64,000 bases of DNA from Heterobilharzia americana (Eukaryota > Platyhelminthes > Trematoda > Strigeidida > Schistosomatidae): positions 134,806,786 to 134,870,785 of the forward strand of contig OX104127.1 of assembly GCA_944470555.2 (NCBI GenBank). Direction: 5' to 3'. The notes below the pieces were generated by a model that was not told the DNA's origin, ran no database searches, and saw only the letters and a list, made by a program, of their open reading frames with translations. This document shows positions 10,640 to 21,699 of the stretch, piece by piece. Made by a program: the position numbers and the translations under genes. Numbering within the stretch: position 1 is the first letter of the stretch; each line of letters starts with the position of its first letter.

Positions 10640-11860
10640 CATAGGGTCATCCGTATTTTTTTATCGTGAGCCACGTATTTATGGATAGTCGGGAACAATC
10701 GGTCGTGAAAACATTTAGTTCACCTACAAAAGTATAGTTCCAATATATAGATGACACAAATCCGAACACAAACATAACTTCTTTACACCTATAAATTTGA
10801 TAGTTAACGCAATTCAGTTCACCAGTGAATTCAAGAATAGTGACCGAGAATTAGCTATATTAGTTTACAGAATAAAATGAAAACAAGATGGGAGTTTAAA
10901 CATTAGTGTCTGAAGAAAATCTTCATGCTCAAGTTGTTAGTTGAACTTCGAATTGTCTCTCTCAAAGTCAGTTATAGTTGGCTTCATAAAATGTGTGAGA
11001 AACTGGGGTAGAAAATGTTATAGTAAAATAGAAGATCTAAGACGTGAAACCAGATACATGAAAGACACCGTACTTATCAACAGTTAGTTGATATGTTCTT
11101 TAGGAATCGTAAAAATATATGAATAATATTAGTAAAACAGGTGTTAGTGGTTGTAATAATGATGTTAATAATAATAATGGCAATACTGTGAAGAGAAAAT
11201 CTAAAACCTCTAAAGTATTACCTTTCATAAAAGGCATCTCAGAAACACTACGGAGGATTCTCAATAAGGCTGGGATTAACGTTACATTTAAATATACAAG
11301 CCCATGTAAAAATAAGGATTATAGGTTGCAAGATCCTACTGGTTTAATTAGGCGGATAAACTTAGTTGACCAAATCCCTTGCAACGATTTTGAGGTCAAA
11401 TACATAGGTGAAAGTGGTCAACGATAGTCAGCTAGGCTATCGGAGCACAAAAACCTAGCAAGATTAAGAATAGTAGATCCTAGTAAGAAAAGCTCGGCTA
11501 CAGCTATGCATGCAATTACGTACAACCATATAGTAGGATGAGACAGGTTGTAAATCCTTAAGACTAACACAGCGGGGTGTAGGGGGAGGCTGATAAATGA
11601 ATCTTTGTGTAATGAGTCAACACTTAATATATAAAACAGGGACGATTCAGCATTTGTTCCGGATACATAGAAAATCCATCTCTCCATCTAGCATAGGAGA
11701 AGAAAAAATTAGGACTGTAAAGTTGTGCAGTTATTTTGATATGACTTTCAACAACAAATTGTATCCGAAACGTAAACCAGTGAAGAATACTGCTCCATTG
11801 TGTGATAAATCTAATGAGTGAAATAGAAGTGAATAACATACCACTACAGTGTTCAAGTTA
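10640..11860 (+). mobile_element. Penelope-like element, 5'-truncated and decayed
   Basis: The left part preserves traces of the C-terminal RT region in broken frames (for example YIDDTN near 10756, where a YxDD box is expected). The right part encodes the linker and GIY-YIG endonuclease start, with the rest decayed by stops. PLEs are reverse-transcribing elements in which a GIY-YIG nuclease follows the RT. This copy lacks the N-terminal half of the RT and cannot be active. Confidence 0.75.
11119..11427 (+). pseudogene. PLE linker and GIY-YIG endonuclease start
   Basis: The 102-codon frame starts with an Asn-rich linker (NNDVNNNNGN), then LPFIKGISETLRRILNKAGI and finally INLVDQIPCNDFEVKYIGES. 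The last part is the hallmark of the PLE nuclease domain: a conserved I-P-C segment followed by the YIG of GIY-YIG. The frame stops just after GQR, where the family continues with an Arg- and Glu-His-containing helix. Past the stop that helix is still readable (ARLSEHKNLARL), so one TAG interrupts the domain. No Zn-finger pair of cysteines survives intact. Compare 30358-30666, a sister copy. Confidence 0.82.
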
Positions 11861-11869
11861 TTTTTTATA

Positions 11870-12830
11870 CCGATTCTCTTCTCCTGGCTTTATATTCCGT
11901 TTGGCAAACTTGAGTGCTCATTTGCTGATGAAGCCTTCTGAAAGCCACCTTTTTTTAATCTTTTCGAAAAAGTGTGACAGACCGTTTGTATGAGCCTGAC
12001 AAGAGGCTATGAAATGAGAAAGAATCGTCTCCTTACTTACAAGATTGTATATCAAGTTCAGTGTTTTCATTGTGCATCTTCGACACGAATTTCCATTGTT
12101 AATCTATTCTTGAATGGTTTCTTCCAGACTATTGAGCAAGCTAACAAACGGTGAGTTTAGCTCTGCCCACATGCCACATTTATATCTCGCCCTATTATAT
12201 GAGGGGTATACAACAGTATAAAAGTGAAAAAGACATCTAAATCATGGCCTCCTAGATATATTTTGACTGCTAACTGTTAACTGTTACTTATTGAATAATG
12301 AGTTTGCAGTACCGGCCACATACAAAGTGACTGAACACAAATGAGGAAATAAGAAGTTTTTTCTTTTGTTTTAGATGAGAAAAATTGTGTTCGAAATCAG
12401 TCTACTGTTGCATCAAAGAGTAGTTCAGGGGAAACGGGGAACATCTTACCACTTGATTGCTGTAGATTCGTGTAAAAACTGCACGTCTTAAAGAAAATCT
12501 TATTAGGTAGGCAATTTTCAGTATTTATACGGTTTTCTTCCATCGTATCCTATTATTAAAGGTGATGATTACAGATTCAAGATATTAGTTTGCTATCAAG
12601 TTTGTATTTTTTGAATAAATTACTTGAAATCTGCAAAAGATAGTACGGATTCCAGTAGAATTTCAGCATTTGCTTGCTGAACAAAGACAGACATTCCAGT
12701 TGATGACTGAAGCTTTGTGTGGTTCTTTTAAAAAGAACAGTCAATACATAACCATTGGCATTTGGGAATTAATGAGCAGTGTGCTACAAACGTGACTGAC
12801 AGTGATTAAGTTCTCCCCATATTAGTACAG
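11870..12830. other. no recognisable gene or repeat
   Basis: A+T-rich sequence between a PLE relic and weak candidate exons. The minus-strand frames at 12784-12990, 13019-13207 and 13236-13496 contain some acceptor-like and donor-like sites (for example CTTTTTCCAG before about 13389) but are too short to support as exons. Confidence 0.35.
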
Positions 12831-13411
12831 ATAGTTTCCCAATTAAATACCATACTCTTATTACTGAAGATTGCCGATATGAATAAGAAGTGGTTAACTG
12901 TACGAGTTGATGACTGTTCTCCGAGAACCAGTGGTTTGTTACCGAACCTTTCGTCACCAGATTAAGGAACGTTGTCAGCACTGATTTCATTTAGTAGTTC
13001 TGTGGTTTATTATTGTTTCTAGGTTTTGAATACTATCTGCATAAACAAACGGACAGCTGAAAAAAATTCGAAGATGTTAAACATTACAACGATACGTTCC
13101 ATTAAGTAAATGACGTGATTTCTCCACCTAGAAGTGATAGTAAAGATGTAATCTGCAAAATGCTTACAAAGTAGGTTCATAAACTGGAAAGCGACTGTTA
13201 TGCACATCTTTTAAACATTAACATTCAATTTAACTTCATATGCAATCAAGTATGTCAGCTCTAAGCAAGAAGAAATATCGCACTGTAGGTGTTTCAAACG
13301 TGAAATGTAATCTACCTTTACAAAGCATTTCACAAATGCTTGAATTCATACACATTGTGGTAATATAATCATTTCGTTTGAAATTTAGCTGGAAAAAGGA
13401 TATGTAGTATA

Positions 13412-13465
13412 CATCATGGACTAACTTGACGTCATTCGGTGAACCACTGAAAATCTGGGAATGGA
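13412..13465 (-). repeat. SINE-A tail, left arm
   Basis: The minus strand reads CCCAGATTTTCAGTGGTTC and then CGTCAAGTTAGTCCATGATG, the SINE-A tail without its ribozyme. It is the short left arm of a head-to-head pair. Confidence 0.7.
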
Positions 13466-13690
13466 AGTGAGAAGCCGTGATCTGTGGGGTCAACAAGTCG
13501 GAGGTGAAGTGGCTGAATGGTTAGCGTGTTCGCCGTGAAACCTCAAGGTCCTGAGTTCGATCCCTAGCCGGATTGTGGGTGCATACTGCTGAGGAGTCCC
13601 ATACTAGGACGAAACAGCTGTCCAGTGCTCCCAGGTTTCCAATGGTTCCCTGACGTCAGTCCATGATAAATATTACCTCTAAATTATAAA
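13466..13690 (+). repeat. SINE-A copy with intact hammerhead core, right arm
   Basis: The plus-strand copy contains the end of the body (GTGAGAAGCCGTGATC), an A-box-like AGTGGCTGAATGG, the B box GAGTTCGATCCC, the hammerhead and the tail. It is one of the best preserved copies in the window. Confidence 0.85.
13585..13626 (+). ncRNA. hammerhead ribozyme, intact core (SINE-A)
   Basis: CTGAGGA (13589-13595), stem II GTCC/GGAC (13596-13599 and 13607-13610), GAAA (13611-13614), the short palindromic stem III and GTC ending at 13622 are all present. Stem I next to the core is ACTG (13585-13588) with CAGT (13623-13626), extended only by a G-T pair, so it is weaker than in the copy at 1836. Predicted cleavage is after 13622. 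Confidence 0.85.
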
Positions 13691-14154
13691 GAAATCCCAT
13701 TCATCTCAAAAGGAGACATATGTTTTATGTTAGTTGAACATAAACAAAAATTCGGAAACTTTTCAGGTTACACATTGTCACCTAAATTGACGGAGTTTAA
13801 ACAATAAACTATTTGATATGCACATGGTACTTAGTTCAAAATCACTACCAGTGAGCTCATTTAGAAGCAGACTGTTTACAGAAGCTAAAATGTGAATTCA
13901 TATTGACATAACTGAATGTATATCTCAGTTTAGTAGCTTAACTGTTATCCTCTAAATATCGGAAATTTGGAGACCGTCAACACTATGCAACAAAGTTATT
14001 AGGTCAATAATTCAACAGTGAGTGCTGAGTTAACAATTCTCACATAAATGACCTCACCCTGAGGAGAATATTTACTGTACTGGCATCTCAAATTTAGCTA
14101 CATCTTTAATGGCTTAAACCCTTGAATTCATTTAATTGTTAGATCTTGTATTCA

Positions 14155-14575
14155 ATTTGGAGGTTTATTAGGAATTTATGGGTTTCAAGTTTCCAATGGC
14201 CTTTCTAACTGATGTCAGTTCGTGATGAATTCCAGACTGAAATCAATAAAACCCTCGAAAGCTTCTAAATTAAAGTACTGTGTAGCACTTATTGGTGACC
14301 TGCTTCGAGATGAGGTTTCTGAAGTCCTGATGAGAAGTCGTGATCGGTGGGATGAACTAAGATGTTAGAACAAGTATTCAGTAGCAGCGTCGGATTAGGG
14401 TCCCTCTGTATGGCGAACTAACAGAACTAAGAAATTTCGAACCTTTAGATTCTGGCTCACCACAGAACCTGAAGGTCCAAGGTTCAATTGCTTGGAGGGT
14501 CATGTTTGCTCCGTTATAGGATAGGAGAGCTTTCCAGTGCTCTCAGATCCTAACTGTCAGGAAATTACGAGTACC
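14155..14575 (+). repeat. SINE-A, tail-first (permuted) unit
   Basis: The order is tail (TTTCTAACTGATGTCAG near 14202), body (TTGGTGACCTGCTTCGAGATG, GAGAAGTCGTGATCGG), a diverged tRNA-like head and the ribozyme remnant (GGATAGGAGAGCTTTCCAGTG). Starting with the tail means a complete head-to-tail junction lies inside the copy, as in the dimer at 1.3-1.9 kb. The hammerhead core has decayed. Confidence 0.78.
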
Positions 14576-14579
14576 TAAT

Positions 14580-15375
14580 TAGGATTTTATGCCGCTTTAT
14601 ATGTTTTTGTTTTTGAAAAAGTACTATGCAGAAATCTGATATTTATGTCCCAACCGATATCGTTTTCTTCTGCAACTGCGAGTACTGCTAGGTGATATTT
14701 TTTCCTTCTATGCACTTTCTAACTAGATATATTGAAAAATTTAAAATGTTCCCGAAAATCGGTTCAGTTTGGTCTATTTCAATAGATTCATCATGTAGTG
14801 CTACACCACTACTTACCGGATAACGTTCCAAGCACAACGTAGCACTCACGGTTATATCGAGATAAATAGACTAATTTCTGGCTTGGTGATACCATTCCAA
14901 TGTTTTTCATCCTTTCATTTCATGTTCATTTGGATTTCAGATAACTCTATCCGATATTGGTCAGTGTAAGCTTGGTCATACCCTACGTTGACAACATAAT
15001 AAGCGTGGTTAGAAACAATGAAAATGTGTTGTATGAATCCAGAAATACAAGAAACGCTTTACTAAGATAGAGAAGATTTATAGCTGCGGGTAATGGTAAC
15101 GATAAATGTTTTACTTTTCTCCAAGCTACGAGGTTTATTCGTGAGTGTTCCATGGCCAGGCTACACTATTTTATCAGCATTTACTTCACATATAAATTAG
15201 ATATTTTTAAGTTTTTCGAATGTTTATGAAGGATACTTGTTAACCATGAACTTTATTGGCTTGTGTGTAAGGGTGCCTAGTCCTTCCATTCTTGTTTTAC
15301 TACAGGTAGACCCTTATATTTATTGTTACCGTTTGACCTTTGCTATGACCTAGTGTCTTACTATTGATTTGGATG
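14580..15375. other. no recognisable gene or repeat
   Basis: No supported feature seen. Confidence 0.4.
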
Positions 15376-15379
15376 GGTG

Positions 15380-15870
15380 ATTTCCAGCTGAATGACCTCT
15401 TTTCAGTGTAGCCCGTATATAGGGTTACTGTGTATATGTCTGTTGATTGTTACTGAATTAGAGCACTATACTTCAAGAAACTCTCTTGCCGTTTTTGAGC
15501 CTGAGTGTAGAAGTGTTTTTATGCTGTCCCAATTGAAGTTGTGGTGGTGTCCACCACCATGCATCGAAACCAATTAACATATATAATGCTATTTTACTGA
15601 CTGCCAGATTACCCAATATGGTGGTGGTGAAACTCCTGGTAATTAATTCTGTACATTATACTAGTCTTGTCTTCTTTGAGTAATGAGTCCTCTAGCTTGT
15701 TTTTTGTGTGCAATAGTGATACAAATGGATGAAGTAATCGGCTGACAGTTTCTGAGACATCTTCGATGTTCGGTAACATGTTATTCTTCAGTAACTGCCT
15801 CCATGATTTTATCCAGTAGCACATTAGTAGTGATAGGAAGAATGTCACTGAATGAACGTTTGCAAACACA
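15380..15870 (-). mobile_element. second-lineage GIY-YIG retroelement relic
   Basis: The minus strand encodes 86 codons (15609-15869) with the pattern LPNIEDVSETVSRLLHPF, then EDSLLKEDKTSIMYRIN and HIG. This matches the region leading into the GIY-YIG nuclease of PLE-type proteins (a basic helical stretch, a K-rich segment, YRIN then xxxYIG). Downstream, in broken frames, KRQESFLKYSALIQ and INRH-like traces (QSTDIYTV) fit the end of such a domain. Sequence and spacing differ clearly from the other PLEs here (IYQIPCNDYKVKYIG type), so this is a separate family. The nuclease Cys and the Tyr of YIG are replaced (Y, H). Confidence 0.6.
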
Positions 15871-15879
15871 AATATGAGT

Positions 15880-16340
15880 AATAATCAGGGCAATAATATT
15901 ACACAATAAAAATGTGAAGATTCCATTTTGATCGTATGCAAAAGATGCATTTTTACAGCCCTACTTAGGATTGTTACTTAGTCCGGAACTGGATGAGCAT
16001 CGTAACTGATGAAACCACTTTGAGACAAATTTTCTTAACTTAAAAATACCATCGAACTTGTTGCATAAATCAAGTTGGTCTATCAGATTTCTTATAATTA
16101 TTATGGAGTCAAATACTCGGGTAAAAATACCCGACTAAGCTGTTCTATGCTAGCAGGCTACAGAAACCTAAAGTGGCTAAAGTAGTTAGGTACAGCTATG
16201 CCATAGGATAGGAGATAGTGAAAGTTTAAAAACAATGGATAAACTGGGTAGGTGAAAATACTAATAACTAAGGCCTTGCTTATCGAAACAATATGCAACC
16301 AATGCAGAAGGATTGACTAGACGCCACACCTGGGTGTGAC
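15880..16340 (+). mobile_element. PLE relic, linker to GIY-YIG region
   Basis: A plus-strand fragment starts at an Asn-rich linker (MSNNQGNNITQ near 15894) and contains KLVYQISYNYYGVKYSGKN, which aligns with NLIYQIPCNDYKVKYIGQN of the copy at 30.4 kb. Further matches run into LAGYRNLK (RLAEHRNLAK in the sister copy). It is heavily decayed by indels. It begins within about ten bases of the start of the minus-strand element to its left, so the two lie head to head. Confidence 0.6.
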
Positions 16341-16344
16341 AAGA

Positions 16345-16835
16345 TATTCATAGGATGAAGAAAGTAGAACTTGAAATATCATCCAGTAGGTAATATTATC
16401 CTAGCGTCAAATATCTGATAAAAGAGGTAGAACGAAATTCAACTTTAACACAGATAGATTCCACTCTTGTATTCAACACCCAGGTCATTCGAGGTAAATA
16501 ACGCTAGATGAACCACTAGTGACTGCAGGTTTCGATTACTTTTTAACCGTTATTCAACGTTTTGGTTGCTTTGAGTTGATTGATGAAGACTGTTGATCAA
16601 TATGTGTAGTCTATCTGCTAACGTTAATGTAAAGGGCGTAGCGAAAGGTAACACATCAGGTGAAAAGAAAGTGGGTTTCTGACTGCAAAATTAGTTTAAA
16701 TGGTTTCCTCTAACCGGCTTTGAAATAAACAACACAGTATAAGTAATACTCCGTATAAATATATATATACACAAAAATTGTTAAGGTCTTTATTTTGAGG
16801 TTAGTTGGGATGTTATTTTTAGGGTAATAGTCGTC
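16345..16835. other. no recognisable gene or repeat
   Basis: No supported feature seen apart from a short alternating T/A run near 16760. Confidence 0.4.
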
Positions 16836-16837
16836 AC

Positions 16838-17185
16838 GCACTGACATCAGTTGAAGAACTGTTGAAAACCTGGGTGTGAAGGACAGCTGTTTCATCTTAG
16901 TATATAACTCCCTAGCATCATGTACACAGGATTCTGCCAGAGATTGGACTCTGAACGTCTAGGTTTCACGCCGGACCCCATTAGCCATCCAGATACTGGG
17001 TCCGAGTTCAGTGGTCCACGGTTTCCTAGTTTTGTCATTTCGCTACATAGAAAGGCCTCCCACTAAGTTCTTCATTAGGTGTCCACTTCACTTCCAACTG
17101 GTTTACCCCACAGGTCATAGTTTCTCGTTTGAACTTTGGCATATCCATCTCAAGGCATTTCACCAATGAGCAGTATCAATTTGTG
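16838..17185 (-). repeat. SINE-A near-full copy, left arm
   Basis: The minus strand shows body, tRNA-like head, ribozyme remnant (GATGAAACAGCTGTCC intact, core decayed to CTAGGGA) and tail. It is the longest minus-strand arm of any SINE-A pair in the window. Confidence 0.78.
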
Positions 17186-17412
17186 ATTTTTGAGGTTAAT
17201 GAGAAAGTAGGAAACCACTAACAGCTGAACTCTGACCCATTAGCCGAAAAGTTAGTGCGTTCGCCGTGAAACCTGAAGATTATGGGTTCCATCTCTGGCT
17301 AGGTCATGGGTGCATGCTACAGAGGAGTCTCATAGCAGGACAAAACAGCTGCCCACCGACCGCGGAGTTTCAATGAATCTGAAGCTGAAATCAGTTCGTT
17401 GGGAATACTACG
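17186..17412 (+). repeat. SINE-A copy, right arm
   Basis: The plus-strand copy has CTCTGACCCATTAGCCG in the A-box region, GGGTTCCATCTCTGG for the B box, then AGAGGAGTCTCATAGCAGG and ACAAAACAGCTGCCC, a degenerate hammerhead (GAAA changed to AAAA). The tail is partly lost. Confidence 0.75.
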
Positions 17413-17414
17413 TC

Positions 17415-19790
17415 AATATGTTTGTTAATTTTCGATTACTGAATTTGATGCAAAGTCTTAAGCTACGTGCAAGATTTGGTTAAAGTTATCATAGTGTTCT
17501 ATGCATTTCTTGAATTTTGAACAAATGTGTGTATTGAGTAAAATATAAAGCAAAGTCTAGGTATTTCGTCTTTTATATGAAAAGCATTTGCGCTGCAACA
17601 TTTTGTAGCAGGACTAAATAAAGTTTTTTTATGAGTTGAGATCATCAAGGGAACGACGGGAAACTAAAGAGTTGTGCTAGTTTAGTTCGCTAGTGTAAGT
17701 TAAGACCATCGCACTACCTACTGTATTTCAGCTACAAGTTGTTTGGCTAAAAGAAAAAAAGTGAGAGTGTTTTTTCATTACTGCTAAGCACTGCATCGAT
17801 GAGATGGTCAACAAAAATTCCCTTACACACCAAAGAAAAATTACGAGTGATGATACATTTTAAAATGCAGTCTGACTAGTAACCATTCATGGCTGTTAAG
17901 CTACAGTCATATCGAGTATATTCATTAGGATTATAAACATCAAGTAGGACTCTCAGTTTACTTTCTTTAACAGGCAACATGAGAAAATAATCCAGTTCCT
18001 GATTATTAACATGACACTGCGTCCTCATCTCTATTTCCAAGACTTCGGTGTTTTGAAGAAAAAAGATATTGCTTAACGATATAGATTCATCGAGTCAGAA
18101 CATGACGATAACACTGGAAAGCAATGGATAGTTCTAAATCCTCAAGAAGCAGTTCATAAGATATTTAATTTTAGAAAAAAGGATCCGAATCTATGATCAC
18201 AATAGGTAAGAATGTAAACAGCTGTTAAAACCACCAATCACATATGTTTAAATAGTAGTTGAGATGAAAGAAATTACAAAATTTCATATATCTAATTAGT
18301 TTCGCAGACAAATTTAAAAACAGTCTTTTGATAGTGGAAAAAAACATTACATCACTGAGAGCCCAATTACTATTACAAATATTTTTCATGTAAAATCAAC
18401 CTAATATACTTTGCCCTTTAGGATTAACGCGTGCATAAAAACGTATCGTCTTAAAATTTGCATATATTATTAGATACATGGGTCTTGAATAAAAAAATGC
18501 ACTAAAATGGCCTGTTCATAACTTTCATTTACACTGCATGCCTATCTGTATTTTTGAGTAAAAGAAACTGCATGTCTTTTAGTAAATGTAAAAAGTGGTC
18601 TATTCCATTTTGTCGCTGTTTATGTCTAAGATGGGTTTCTTCGCTCGGTAGTCAAAAACATCCTCAGTTTACACTTAATGTTATATATTCTAATAGTTTT
18701 TCAACTTGTAAGACTGTTATTTTGTATACAATACTTCATGCTGTGGTACAGCCTTTCAGTTATGTGTACTTTTCTTACTCTTGCATACATCCACAGAGAT
18801 TTGACCAGTATCTAGAATACATCAACAAAATGTCTATTATAACGAAATGTTTTTCATTATTTCTTGAAATTCCAATCACTTATTTTTCTTCAAACTGAAA
18901 GATGGTTCACAGCTGTTCTTGTGACTTTCTTTTAATACTGTAGTCTGAACGACTGTCAAACTAATATTACTTATCTTAATAGTCACTAATAAAGAAAATA
19001 ACTTGCCAATTGTATCTTGATGAAAAAGAGTCATTCTCTTCAGTCAGAATACTTTTTTATCCATAGTGTTAGAAACTTGGAATCGAGTCCTGAGGGAGAT
19101 TTAGTTGTCTGCTTCTAAGAGTATCAAAAACTACTAAATGTGATCATTAAAGCTCAACTGCATTCGGTTGCAAAATTTTCTAATCATCCGCCAACTAAAT
19201 TTCATTTCGAACTTGGTGTTTCATTTGCAATGACATCCATCGTGTCAAGTATCGTGTAAGATATTTCCAAACCGAGCTAATACCATCTAAGTATTATATA
19301 TTATGAAGTTTTTCACCTCAATTTTCATTATTTATCTTTTTTTCAAGGTACAAGAAGGATCTGTAAACCAAAGAAAAGAACAGCACCAATAACTGGATTC
19401 TTTGCCCACCAGTTTCATCTTCTGATATACTTGGAAAAAATTTTACAGACTTCAGAATCAAAATTTGATCTGATAGAGTTGAATATATTGAGCATTGGGT
19501 AAATAGATTATAAATGAAATATATTTGTAAAATCCCAATATGATAGAAAAATAAATTCCTAACGTTCCGCAACTTCGGCAACGTGATTTGATTTGCCACC
19601 ATTTAAACAGTCGATAACTTATACAGGTTTTATTCTGTGAAGAAGAGGTTTCCATAAAGTTGTGAAACATCACCTCACCTGGATTTTACAAATATATTCC
19701 ATTTGTATTTAACAAAGTGAATACTAACATTACACACCTATATTCTTTTTCTACCTTCTTACACATATACTCAAAACTACCTATTTTAAT
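17415..19790. other. no supported gene
   Basis: A 114-codon frame at 18554-18898 (+) has no ATG at its left end and no domain. A minus-strand stretch near 19385-19470 has an acceptor-like CAACTCTATCAG and reads DQILILKSVKFF, but no convincing donor. I do not call either one. Confidence 0.35.
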
Positions 19791-19797
19791 TTGTACA

Positions 19798-20062
19798 GGG
19801 TGATGATTGAAGGTGATATGCAAATCTGGACCGTGGTCGGATTTGAACCAGCAGCCATCAGGTTACCAGCCCGGTTCTCTACCAACTGAGCTACGAGGTC
19901 CTACTGCTGACCAGAATTTTATTTCACTTCAGTCACTAAGAGTTTTGCCCTGACTACCATGTGAATCCGTGACGCGTTACTACCGCTTGATCGTATTCAC
20001 ACTGGTTGCAAAGTCAGGACTTCTCATCCCAATCCAAATCTAACTGGATCACAGAGGGGAAC
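19798..20062 (-). repeat. SINE-B, left arm of near-perfect palindrome
   Basis: This is a complete minus-strand copy of SINE-B, from the tail (ACCTTCAATCATCACCC on the minus strand, plus position 19798) to the 5' end near 20062. It is nearly identical in reverse complement to 20132-20396, with only a few single-base differences. Such similarity means that both copies arose in one event or that gene conversion keeps them alike. Confidence 0.9.
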
Positions 20063-20131
20063 ACCCAGTACAAACACTAGTCTGCCGAACTACGGTTTTC
20101 TCACATAATAAGATTATAATCAATATGATGC
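20063..20131 (+). repeat. SINE-B tail segment between the two arms
   Basis: CCCAGTACAAACACTAGTCT near 20065 recurs just after the right arm (20393 on), 329 bases away. It is therefore the tail of a plus-strand SINE-B unit placed in front of the complete plus-strand unit. SINE-B, like SINE-A, thus occurs as head-to-tail units, here interrupted by the inversion. Confidence 0.7.
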
Positions 20132-20430
20132 TTCCCCCTCTGTGATCCAGATAGATTTGGATTGGGATGAGAAGTCCTGACTTTGCAACCAGTGTGAATA
20201 CGATCAAGCGGTAGTAACGCGTCACGGATTCACATGGTAGTCAGGGCAAAACTCTTAGTGACTGAAGTGAAATAAAATTCTGGTCAGCAGTAGGACCTCG
20301 TAGCTCAGTTGGTAGAGAACCGGGCTGGTAACCTGATGGTTGCTGGTTCAAATCCGACCACGGTCCAGATTTGCATATCACCTTCAATCATCACCCAGTA
20401 CAAATACTAGTCTGCCAAATTACAGCAGTC
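20132..20430 (+). repeat. SINE-B, right arm of palindrome, complete unit
   Basis: The order is 5' end (CCCTCTGTGATCCAG), a body including GATGAGAAGTCCTGACTTTG, a block GTGAAATAAAATTCTGGTCA, then a tRNA-like head with A box TAGCTCAGTTGG and B box GGTTCAAATCC, CACGGTCCAG, and the tail CACCTTCAATCATCACCC. The Pol III boxes are close to consensus, so this copy could still be transcribed. Unlike SINE-A it has no hammerhead that I can find. Confidence 0.9.
20290..20371 (+). promoter_or_regulatory. Pol III A and B boxes in tRNA-like head of SINE-B
   Basis: TAGCTCAGTTGG and GGTTCAAATCC match the internal RNA polymerase III promoter. The fold is only partly tRNA-like: the D arm pairs (GCTC/GAGA) and four acceptor pairs remain, but the anticodon stem does not close. 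It is therefore a SINE head and not a tRNA gene. Confidence 0.75.
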
Positions 20431-20469
20431 TTAGATGGTCAAACCATAATCAGCACTTATTTTAAATGG

Positions 20470-21695
20470 AGAAGGAAATTTGTCACAATGAGTAGTTGAT
20501 AACCATATGATGAAAGTCAAACAAATTCCATTTCATGCAGATTTAATCAAAATTACCATACCATTATCATATTGTACTGCAGAATAGAACCCGCATGCTT
20601 AAATTCAACAGTCAAAACTGCTGTAGCCGTACATTGTTCTGTTTATCTGAAGATACTAGGTAGTTGAGAAAAGACAAAAATAAAGTAAAATTTAAATCAT
20701 TAGTTTTTCACTGTGACAAGTAATTTGAAATAACCAAATGTCCACGGTTTCACAGGTTTGTTCATAAAATATACCGTGACATGCCGATAAGTCACTGAAT
20801 GTAAACGATGACCTATAAATTAGAAGTCATTTATTATTCAGTGACATAAATATGTATATAACAAATACCAGCGTAATCTGTTGTTAAGGCGGAAGTGTTA
20901 ATATATAACCGAAAAAGGTGTTCACATTCTCCGTTATTACTTTAAGGTTATGATGTTTATACACATACGATAAGTTAATCCTACCGATATTCACTTGGTT
21001 AGGTTTTCACCTGTGTAAACAATATCATTCTATTTCCTTGTATTGTTAAGAGTTAAATTAGAATTCTATGTTTCAGTTGACAAAGCTAGTCTATTGTCCT
21101 TGTCAAGCTAGTTAAAGGGATTCTCTGAAATTACGCATAATATTTTTTGCCGTAAAATGTGAAATTCATTTGATCAAGAATACTAAGTTTACCAAAAACC
21201 TATCCGCAATCCTACTTGACAATTACATGTCACCTTTTAAGGTTTTAAACTAAACAACTTGATATAAAGATGTTTGAAAGCGTCAACCTCAAGTGAACTA
21301 AGGTAAGAAATAAACCTTGTCCAAAAGTGAATAGTGTATCATGTAAGTAGAAAATATGAATTGGTCTATTTTATGATAAACATTCACATCGTTTCAAAAT
21401 ATACGTGGTTAATTTTCTGTGTAGTCAAACGGATATCAGCAGTATAGCATCTGGAATACTGATATGTGCGTTGGAGTTACTATATTTCCCAGTGACATAC
21501 AAGTGGAGAAGTCAAAAAAAGAGTTGACAAGCAAGTTTAAGAAATGATGTTGACAATGAAAAGACAAAGGAAATAAAATTTGATGCTGCAGTAACTGAGA
21601 CTTTCATCAGATTGAGACGAAGAAAAGGTGTCACCGCATCTGCATCACTGAGATTGATCCTAAGAAATATCATGAAGGTCTCCGAATATTTCTAT
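20470..21695. other. no recognisable gene or repeat
   Basis: No supported feature seen. Confidence 0.4.
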
Positions 21696-21699
21696 CAAT

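Noticed and set aside
12784..13496. Three minus-strand frames as exons of a large gene
   Set aside because: Some splice-like sites are present, but the segments are short, the donors are weak, and part of the last overlaps a SINE-A tail.
18554..18898. 114-codon frame, Cys- and Ser-rich
   Set aside because: No ATG at the left end, no domain, no exon-like boundaries and a composition expected from A+T-rich DNA.
20285..20371. Possible tRNA gene (good A and B boxes)
   Set aside because: The anticodon stem does not close and the acceptor stem pairs only in part. The same segment recurs in several SINE-B copies with a long non-tRNA body and tail, so it is the SINE head.
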